The notes below the pieces were generated by a model. The model had not been told where the DNA came from, did no database searches, and was given only the letters and a program-made list of their open reading frames with translations. The position numbers and the translations under genes are program-made. A DNA stretch of 64,000 bases from contig QCXZ01000001.1 in assembly GCA_025024175.1 (NCBI GenBank), positions 21,142,001 through 21,206,000 of the forward strand, given 5' to 3'. This DNA comes from Rhyzopertha dominica (taxonomy: Eukaryota > Arthropoda > Insecta > Coleoptera > Bostrichidae). Within the stretch, counting starts at the first letter, position 1, and every line of letters begins with the position of its first letter. Below are positions 34,001 through 43,500 of the stretch, piece by piece.

Positions 34001-35477
34001 CTTTTGAATCTGTTTTGTTTCGCTATTATAACAGTTAGCCTTTAAGGTGGATACGATACCAAAATTGTGGACCGAATACTTAAAAAGCAATATAAAGCTA
34101 TAATACAAAGCCTGCTGAAATAAACGATAAAGAACATTTTTCTTACCGCAGTACATTGTATCAGAAGTATTAATGTTTGCGTTAAAAGTGGCTTAATGAG
34201 TTCGGGATAGAAGCAGCAGAGGTCTTCCAGTTAACAGTGATCCAAAAACAAAAGCTGTATTGATCACGAAAACGTATACAGTGTGCTCTTTGAAAATGAT
34301 CGTTTATTGGGAAACGTTCGCCACAACTATCTGATTAAACAAAGCACATTCATACAATCAGTTTGTCTCGAAACTACAGAAGCATTGAATGTAGTCTAGA
34401 ATTGCTAAATCCACCGCCCATGGCTGGAAATAATGATGATAATGATCATATTATAGAATAATTTAAAAGTTTGCACTGATGAAGTTCCTTAAAATATAAA
34501 TTTATTAACACCTTCTTGGTAGAAGTACCATGCCAATATGCTATTATTTTTATTTTTCATATTTTTTTTCAAGTCTCATCATCTGCTTGAATTTAAACTT
34601 GTCATTAAAGTAACTTGAAAGTTTCAGATAAGTGAAGTTAAAAAACGCAGTAGCTATTTGAAATTATCGAACAGATTTTACATTGTTTGTTGTTTTAATA
34701 GCTGTAAAGGAATTGGTATTTGCAAATGTCTCCTAAACATGGACTGTCTATAACCTAAAATAAAAAATACACCTGGAAAAATGGTTTTATTTTGAAAATA
34801 AACGTTTATCTTCGAACTACAACTAACTAAAAATCAGCTGTAGTTATAGAGATTATAATTTACCGTGTTCAGGATGTACCACTCTTGAACTCGCAATTGA
34901 TCTTAATTATGTGAGATGGGGTTTTCTCGAACGTTGGATGCTTTTTTGAGTATAATCTGGAGACACAAATGTGTTCTCAAATGTTTTGTACTTTTTTTAG
35001 TTATAGCCCAAAATAGAAAATTCGCTGATTATATTGCCATCCACCTATAGCAACTATGACTTTGATTTTATCGGGAAAATTGTTAGTGTAACCATAATTT
35101 GTTAAGTATAATAGAGCAGCGCGCACGGATTTGTAAAAGGAGGGTTTATTTTATATGTCTATAAATTGATAGTTTTTTTATAAAAACTATGTTAGACCGT
35201 GATATAATCAAGAGGAGTAACTTTGTCCTTTAATAAAATTACAGTATTATATTCCAATTTAGTATACTTTGGATTATTAAAACGCTGTTTTATCGTTTAT
35301 CCCACTTCTGAAGCTACCTCCAAGTACATAAACTTTATCTTGTATATACAGGTCTGTAATACAGATTTTTATGGCAGATGTCTGCAAAAACGGTTATTCG
35401 ATTTGGCAATTTCACATCATAAAGCAACCCCCGATTTTAAATGTACTAATTAGATTATTTTTATCCTTTCAATACCG
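34001..35477. other. AT-rich DNA, nothing recognised
   Basis: No supported feature. Confidence 0.4.
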
Positions 35478-35720
35478 ACTATAAATACGCGAGGCCACGT
35501 GTCGCCGGCAGCCCTAATTGATGTCATTATGACATCTCTAACCCCAGGAAGCGGCGGGAAGGTCGTCTGGCGTTGACAACAGCGATGGTCACTCGATTAC
35601 CTGTGTTTGTCAAATATTACCTAGGTCCACGTCAATCATGTGCAGCGACCACCGTATCGAATGTAACGGCACACGACAGCATGTGCGACGTGGTGGCGCA
35701 ACACAACCACTGGCGTAACT
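35478..35720. promoter_or_regulatory. Candidate regulatory island sharing a 16-mer with 29.2 kb
   Basis: GC/CpG-enriched block with GGCCACGTGTCGCCGG (E-box), then CTAATTGATGTCATTA (35514-35529), the exact reverse complement of 29221-29236, followed by TGACATC. The first bases of an overlapping 74-residue frame (35573-35797) do not look like protein. Inferred to be regulatory. Confidence 0.35.
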
Positions 35721-35849
35721 TATTGGGCAATTTGTTAAAAAAAAGCATGTTGCTCTTAAAGAAGTTAAGTTTCTGCGTTTCGTTTTCAGTTCTCTGAAAC
35801 GAGTATGTGGTGCAACAAACTTGTTATTTCAATCTAACAAAACTCGACA

Positions 35850-36000
35850 GTGTTCATTTCACCCAAAAGCCAGTTTTCGATGGGCTCTGAAATCCTGCTT
35901 CGATGTGGCCATAATTATTCCCGTTTGATCCCAAATTTGATTATAAATGTGTTCCTCCAGAAGCTTGTAGCGGGTACTCATCGATGAAGTGGATCGAAAA
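35850..36000 (+). repeat. Dispersed repeat, copy 1 (partner 38526-38700)
   Basis: Shares TTTTCGATGGGCTCTGAAAT, CCTGCTTCGATG, GTTTGATCCCAAATTT, CCAGAAGCTTGTAGC and GTGGATCGAAAA-type sequence with 38526-38700 in the same orientation. Copy 2 has an extra 20-odd bases after CTTCGATG. Family unknown. Confidence 0.8.
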
Positions 36001-36539
36001 GTTCTGTCAGGTTACTATTCTATATTTCATCGACACAAATAGTTTCCTGTTCTTTATCTAATTTATGTTTCCTCCCGGAAAGCACTGCCAATGCGCGCCG
36101 CTGTCCCCACACCGGATAAATTGCAAAGGGGTGGTTGAATGGACTGTTTGACGAGGTACACTGATGGCCACTCTCCAGGGAATACCCCGTTGAAAGAAAC
36201 GCTACCGTGATCCTGAATAAAACACTCCGAAATGAATAACTGCGTTACAAATGTTGCTGATACTGGATTTGGGTGGTTTATAAGCGGGTTAACCGGAAAA
36301 AAATTTTGGTGCTCTGGTTAAACATGTATGAAGTACCATGTTTAGTGGTGTACGGATTTAGACCGTCAAGTATCGTGGTGAATAACCGAGGAGTTGGGAT
36401 TTTTCAGCGGCTATTTTTTTCCTTGGAACAGAAATAGTATGAAAAAATACAACCTTTCAAAGAATGTCATTTATTTCAGTTAATCATAGTTTTTTATGTC
36501 TTAAAAAGATCTTCACCGTTACTGCCGAGGCTCCTCATT

Positions 36540-37870
36540 CGCCTCTAATAAAAGTCAACGTATTTTGTTATATGACGAAAGAAATGATAAAGTCAAAAGA
36601 GTCTCTGTAGTTTTCATTAGACTGGGATCAACCTTCCATAATGGCATAACAGAATTTAGACTAGATTTAATGAAACGTAACANATTATTATCAGGGAGCT
36701 TAGCACACTTTACTAGATTTAATAATTTATTAAAAATATTATTTTCTTTAGCAGATAACTGGCAATGAAATTCTACAGTACAAATTCAACCTCAGTCTAT
36801 TAGGTTTTCACTTGGATTATAAAGATTTTCTCTTGCTACAAATTCATTCCAGTCTGGCGGCCTACTGGTCGTATATTTATCCTTCATTCTGTATGCTACA
36901 TATCCAGCCATAAACTTCACTCTCTCACTAGAAGTTGCATCCTTCATTTCCATCTTTTCTATTTTTTAAACTATTCATGATCTTGCAATACGCATTCGAC
37001 GATATTGGGATCTGAATCTTGAAATGTAAATTTAGAAAAATTCGTCCATATCATCGTTTCAAAGAAACATAGTTCGACATATTTGTATTGTTCTTGTATT
37101 TTTATTCATTGAGAAAGTGGCACTTACGTGTTTTACTAAAAGGTACCACCATAATCTACATTTAACACCCACAGGTGAAGGTAATTTAATACTCCTATGC
37201 CACAAATCTATGAAAAAATCTCAAATACGTCTTGATTTATTTTGTATGTCAAAATGTGCTCCAAATTATAATTGATTTGTGCGTAGGAATACATTGTTTA
37301 GTAACATTCCTTTCTCAAGACAGTCTTCTGTCTTGTAAGAATAGTCTTAGCAATTATATCGGAGGTTTCTTTAGGAATATTCAAATGTTTCTCCAAATTA
37401 ACCAACCAACTCCAAACGCATATGTGTTTTGCTTGTTGAAAATATCAAACCAGTCGTTCATCAACTTCAGCAACCAACCTGCTTCTTTACAGGGCCTGCG
37501 TTCCATACTACACCATTCCAATGATTGTGCAACAGTGTTCGAAAAAAGTTGTGCAGCCGGTCGCCGCCTTTGTCGTTCGGTTCCTATATATTCAAATGAT
37601 ATTTGCCTATTTTATGGGCAATTTTGAAGTCTTTGCTAGAACATGCAATTTTTTCAGTTATTATTTATATGAAATCTCTAGTACTTTGGTTAATGAATAA
37701 ATTCAGTAAATGTAGTATGTACGCAAAAACTAATATCGTTTGGTTTGGTATTAAGGGATGTGAAAAACAGCAATTTTGTCGTGTCCGGCATTCAAATATT
37801 TCTAAAGTGAAACATCTTTAGAACCACTTGTTGAAACTACAATACTACTATTGTCACAGGTGCTTTCAAA
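36540..37870 (-). pseudogene. P-superfamily (THAP9-like) transposase pseudogene, C-terminal half
   Basis: Read on the minus strand, fragments follow a P-element/THAP9-type transposase in order. HPLIPNQTILVFAYILHLL (about 37770) resembles the 'D-PHL-K--RN-L' region. HKIGKYHLN and RPAAQLFSNTVAQSLEWC then LLKLMNDWFDIFNKQN (about 37580-37440) match the 'K--AAQ-FS-SVA-ALE' and 'FI-L-N--FD--NSR' blocks. Finally ERVKFMAGYVAYRMKDKY (about 36930) and RFIKSSLNSVMPLWKVD (about 36640) match the C-terminal 'YIAGYVA-K-K-KY' region. Stops and frame changes interrupt it. The catalytic acidic residues could not be placed. The THAP domain is not adjacent; the THAP fragment at 30.1-30.4 kb may be unrelated. Confidence 0.75.
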
Positions 37871-38525
37871 ATAAACACAGACCTCTTACAATGACCACTT
37901 CACAAGCTTTTGTATACCAAGTGCATGCAGTTTTCTTTTTTATCCAGACATATGTACTTTATTTGAGCTATATATTCCGTCAAATAATATGCAGCACAAG
38001 CACTTAGTGTTGCTAGATTTTTGTTTCATTAGTTTTATAACATCAGTTACTATACCAGCGTTCAGTTATTTTGTTGGAGAGGTCAGAACATTAATATATT
38101 TTTTTTGTAAGTTTTAAGAGGCAATAAGAGCTTTAATGGATAAACGTAATTTAAGAATAACATTAGGACCTACCTGTGAGTTTAAAACACATCTCTATTT
38201 ACGTTTTCATAAATGCGTAGCAATTTTAACGACTCTCATCAACTCATCGACTTTGATGTTCTCTTCCAATTAAAAGTCGTATTTCCAATATATGCGTCAC
38301 GTACGACGATAAAACCCAGAAGGGTGCAATTATAGATGTGTTTTTTAAACCTACAGTGTCGTCAATCCGTTTCAAAGAATGGCAATTAAAAGTGAAATTA
38401 TAGTGGTGATGAGAGCAATCATAAAGAGAGATTACGGCTGTCTGCTACGCACATTTTTTTCGTTTCAGTTATGTATACCTCGATACTTGCAATGTAGATG
38501 TTATATTTACTAGTTATTTTTTGTG
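37871..38525. other. AT-rich DNA, nothing recognised
   Basis: No supported feature. Confidence 0.4.
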
Positions 38526-38700
38526 GGTGTCCATTTCACCCTAAAACCAAGTTTTCGATGGGCTCTGAAATCCTGCTTCGATGCTTCTCGTTATTGCAAG
38601 AACGAGGCCATAATCATCTCCGTTTGATCCCAAATTTAATTATAAATCGGTCTCTCCAGAAGCTTGTAGCAGGTACTGCGCGAGGAAATGGATCGAAAAC
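38526..38700 (+). repeat. Dispersed repeat, copy 2
   Basis: Partner of 35850-36000 (see there). It lies within an 88-residue open frame (38498-38764) which is not preserved in copy 1, so coding is unlikely. Confidence 0.8.
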
Positions 38701-39499
38701 GCGAAGCTTCGTTCGCAGGCTTTCCAGGTTTCAAAATAGCGTAAAATTTGAGAACTGCCAATAATTAATCAATAAAACTACAGCTACCGGTTGTAGAATT
38801 GTCATTTTCTACAATTAAGATAACCCCATAGGAAGTTGTGAGTGAACATCATAAAACATCTATAGATTTCAGAACAAATTGCTTCTCAAATTTATTCAAA
38901 AACTTAATTTCTTCGTTTCGTTTTCATTTATTGCTATCGTGCACGAACGTTATGGGTTGTGCCTTTCTCAGACAAAAGAAATAGAGGTAATGTTCAGTTG
39001 CAATAATTTAAAACCAAGTATAACCCGAATATAGTAGTCGGTGTAATTTGTAAATGATGTAATGATTGCGATCAGAAGAATCCTGTGGATGGTGTCCGAC
39101 CTTCAGAGTAATAATTGTCCTATATGAGTAAATTTTATAGGGAGCAAAAGGCGAAATTTCCTAGAACTACGAGTAGTAGATTAATTTGGTCCTACCAAAC
39201 ATGACATATAGGACTATGCTACAAAATAACTAAGTATTGTCCGCAAAGTAACGATTTCGAAGATAAGCAAGGTTATTCTTTTTTTATTTTGCAAAAACTC
39301 AGTTGGCTGTTGTTTTATGAAATAAATATTAATAAAAGCATTTGATCCTTGTCTATGTAAAAGTTTTCGTTCGCTAAGGCTGCTTACTCTAACACAGAAT
39401 TAACCAACATGAATTTCATGTGCATTGCCACCTTCCTTCACATAGTGTTTGGAAGAATTCATTAAATATTGCGTGAAACCGGTTCATTGCGCAAACAAC
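38701..39499. other. AT-rich DNA, nothing recognised
   Basis: No supported feature and no N-terminal proteasome exon. Confidence 0.4.
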
Positions 39500-40160
39500 G
39501 ATATTTATCCGGAAGCTCGAGGTCGGTATCTATTCCTAGGGCAGAACAAAAATTCTACCACGAATAGAGCCTAATCCAGGGAGACCAGTGTGCGGAGAAT
39601 ATCAACCGAGGTAGAAATTAGTGCTCCTCTTGTTTGGAGCAGCTGCTTTATCCATACCACATAGAAATACAGGCGGTAAATCCACTTGATCATGAAGCAC
39701 GTTTGGTCTTTTGTCACTAGTTTCTACGCAATGATGCTGTAGACCGCCGTTTTCTTGCCAATATTCTTTTTACTGATGAGAGTGGGTCCACACAAAATGT
39801 TTAGGTCGACGAAAAACCCAATCTGGAATCAGACATTTGAATTGAATTTATATGGGTGATCTTTTCGACGACATTCAAATTAATGTGATTCTAGCATGAT
39901 GATACTCCAGCTTATTTTTCGATTGCCGTTAGAGAACATTTTCACAACAAAAATCGCCTGATTTAAATCATCTAGATTACTTTTTATATTTGAAGACGTT
40001 AGTTTATGGTACTTAGTTTGGAGGAGCATTAATTACAACAAATTCGAGCCATTGGGGAGTTTTATAATATCCTTCAGACAAAGATGTTGTGCCTGATAGG
40101 AAATTTTATTTGCAGATAAATAATTGCATATAAATGTTTTAAAATGAAATCTCCATATCT
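39500..40160 (+). pseudogene. DDE transposase relic ('WPPRSPDL' family)
   Basis: Plus-strand pieces follow the transposase core in order: ANNDIYPEARGRYL, then LRNDAVDRRFLANILFTDES (the first catalytic Asp in FTDES), DEKP, HDDTPAYFSIAVREHF (the second Asp in the QQDGAPAHYS motif, here HDDTPAYFS), and NRL with degraded downstream sequence. Many stops occur. It ends just upstream of the proteasome exon acceptor, so it lies in the preceding intron. Same family as the relics at 4.6, 11.1 and 33.8 kb. Confidence 0.75.
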
Positions 40161-40269
40161 CCGAAGCCGTTACTTTGCGAACCCATGTATATTAAGACCT
40201 TTATATTCCTCATTTTTTAACTCTAACATGCGTGCATAAATTTATTGAGTGTATCGTATTTGTTTCTAG

Positions 40270-40592
40270 GACCCCGGAGATGTGCCCCAGTGTCGTCTCC
40301 CTGTTGGCGGAGAGCTACAACCCCCACGTCCGCTACGGTGCCGCCATGGCCCTGGGCATCGCGTGCGCCGGTACCGGACTCCGGGAAGCCATCGCTCTCC
40401 TGGAGCCGATGGTCATGTTCGACCCCGTGAACTTCGTGCGTCAGGGAGCACTGATAGCATCGGCGATGATACTCATACAGCAGACGGAGCAGACCTGCCC
40501 CAAGATCACGTTCTTCCGGCAGTCTTACGCCCAGGTCATCAGTAACAAACACGAGGATGTCATGTCCAAATTCGGAGCTATCTTGGCTCAAG
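40270..40592 (+). CDS. Rpn2: Rpn2 exon a (PC repeats)
   Basis: Acceptor TTGTTTCTAG ends at 40269 and donor AAG|GTGAGTA starts at 40593. It enters with one base completing Arg, reads [20 protein letters not shown] and ends KFGAILAQ plus one base. High GC in third positions makes the other frames open too; those are shadows. Confidence 0.95.
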
Positions 40593-43500
40593 GTGAGTAG
40601 TGTATAATTTTTTTTTACATGTTTGGATACGAATTTTATTCAGTTTTTTACTGTTTTTAAAACAACTTCCTATGAAACCTGAATAAATGAAATAATTGTA
40701 TTACTTCTCAAGGCCACAATAAACTAAAGTGTGCTGCTTATTATTGTAAGGTTGGAATCGCTCGTTTTGATTGCAAAAATATTTTATTACTGTGACTAAG
40801 ACCTTCTTTTGTTTCGTACAAGAGATGTGAGGACTAAATTAAATCTTCAAAAACCTCACCGTTTTAAATCATATAGTTACTTTACAATGCTAAAATATAT
40901 AGCTCTATAGATAACTTCATTATCGAAAGCATTGAACGGCCCCTCGTACTGTGATCTCAAATCGTTTTTTTTTTCTGATCACTTTTACTCCTTATCTTAT
41001 CTATAATTAAAATAGTCGTGGGTGTTAAATCAGGAGGTAAACCTATAACCTCTCCAATAGTTCGATTAACATATGCTTGTGAACCATTCACTTTGTACCG
41101 TGCATTACAGTAACATACGAGTACTTTCTGGACTGATTCATAAAATTATTTCACAAATAAAACATAAAACTTTTAGTTTAATTTAATGAAATTTTAATGT
41201 ACAGTAGCGTGCAGTTATTAGGATATTTAACTTTGAGATATTCAGCAATCGAGTAACTATTCCTTGGTAGGTGAATTGCAATTCTTCCATAGTCAGCAAG
41301 TCAGCACATTGACTTGAGCATCGAATATTTGTACTACAGTGTAGCACTACTGGATATTTTTGACTGAAAGACAAAATTTTAGCAGCACGAAGAAAACGTC
41401 CTGAATAAAAATATCATCTTACCAAGCCGAGAAAGTATGCCAACTTTGCTTCTTCTTTGATACTACCTTCAACCTTGTATTCCCATGATAATGCATATTC
41501 CTTCCCATACCAAGTGTTAACAGGAATAAGTTTCTGTACAACTTCAGCATGTATCTTCAAAATCTCACTTAAATTCACCATTTTCTACTATCATAATTTT
41601 CGCACTTGACTTTTCATGAAGAGAACAGTATCTCCACCATTGCTTTGTTTATCAGTATGGCCTTGATTATTCTCACTTTTAAAAAAAAATTTTGTGGGCA
41701 TGGTAAATCTTAGACCACATGTCAAGAAAATGATTAAATTAAATGAAACTTAGAAAATTCTGTAATTTACAGAATATTTTTGTGCAAGTTAGTTTTTTTA
41801 AATCCAACTTACTGCCTTAGAGGTCAATTTGAAATTATAAGAAGCCATTCGTATTGTCAGTTTCAGTTCTTGTGAACTCTTACTGTAAATTAATAAATCT
41901 GTAAATATTGCTCTTAATTTAACCTTCTTTGTACCAGTCCGCAAAGTTTGATTTGTAAAATTTATGTATATAGCACAACATGGTGATTTTTCTTGTTTTT
42001 TTGCATACTTAAAACTAGGAAATAGATTAATATTTTCTTCAGAAATGTTTTAATATGCCAGCTGTTTTTTTTGTAAGCTCTAAAAACTTTTTTTTTTCAT
42101 TGTTTGCAGGTATCATTGATGCAGGAGGCAGGAATGTCACCCTTTCGCTACAGTCCCGCACTGGACACATGAACATGCTGGCCGTAGTTGGTACCTTGGT
42201 ATTCACCCAATACTGGTATTGGTTCCCATTAGCTCATTGCCTAGCATTGGCCTTTACACCAACGTGTTTGATTCTGTTAAATGACCAGTTGAAGGTATGT
42301 AAGATTATAATTTTTACAGACTTGAAATTTAACTAGTTGATTGGAAACACAAGGTTTTTATCATCTTGATTTATCTGTCAGATTTTTCTATATCTATTTA
42401 ATAAGTAATGTATCTTCATTCATTAAATTTATCATTTCTAAAAGCTTTAGTTCTCAATATTGTTTATTATAGATTAAAACTAATTTAATTTGCAGCATTC
42501 TATAAATAAATTAATTCTGCACCTTTGATGTTAACTTATTCATAATATATATAAGTCACCTTTAATATGAAGATGTAAGGTTTTGTGTTTTTTAATGGTT
42601 GTAACTATTCACAATAAGATTGGAGAATTTTCCAAAGTTGATCTACATATATAGAAGCGCAACTCTTAATAAAAAATACAGTGAATCATTTTGTCTGCAT
42701 TAATGTCCTTCAAAGTCTTCTTGGCCAGTAATGCACTTACCTAATATTAATTCCATAAATGTAAGCATTTTTGCAGATGAAGACCTAAAGAAGTTTAGGA
42801 ATGCCTTGAGCTGCTATGTTGTGGCCCACTTTCACTGTCAGAAATGGTTTCAAAATGTTTTCCTTTTAGCGTATCTTTTAGTTTTGAAAGAGTCAGAAGT
42901 AGCATGGTATATTTTTAATATTTTGCTGTTGTTTTTCAGAATCCAACAGTAATACACTATTAATTTTTTTTGATTTCATTTCGCCATTTTAATTTTTATT
43001 GCTCAAGCCCTATAAAAGTTTTTTTTTAATCTGTTCCTAGCACTAGACACAGAGTAATAAATATTTGTTTCTTCATGCAAAAATTGAAAGAATTTTAGCA
43101 TATTTGAGTGTGAACTGCCTATAGTGAAAGTGTTGGCTTCTCCTAAATGAATTGTTACTTTGACAATATCAATTATTACTATTATTATATTAAAACACAT
43201 GCAGACAGCTAAATACAGTAAGGGTAGTCACTGGAATTGTCATTTCTTTTACAATTGTTTTTATAGTCACCTTTCTTGCACATCCAAAAGTTATGAACAT
43301 ATTACTGACCTTTCTTGTCAACTGTTTCAGATGCCGAAGATCGAAATCAAGTCCAATGCGAAGCCGAGCCTGTATGCTTATCCCGCTCCACTTGAAGAGA
43401 AGAAACGTGAGGAACGCGAAAAGGTGACCACAGCAGTCCTCAGCATCGCCGCACGTCAGCGCAGACGTGAGCACGAACGTAAACACAAGGACGAGAAGAT

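Noticed and set aside
36841..37000. Separate plus-strand gene near 36.9 kb
   Set aside because: The minus-strand reading ERVKFMAGYVAYRMKDKY identifies it as part of the P-type transposase pseudogene.
37232..37627. 131-residue open frame on the plus strand
   Set aside because: The minus strand over the same bases carries clear P-type transposase blocks, so this frame is the shadow.
40223..40591. 122-residue minus-strand frame opposite the Rpn2 exon
   Set aside because: It is the GC-rich antisense shadow of a well-conserved exon with good splice sites.
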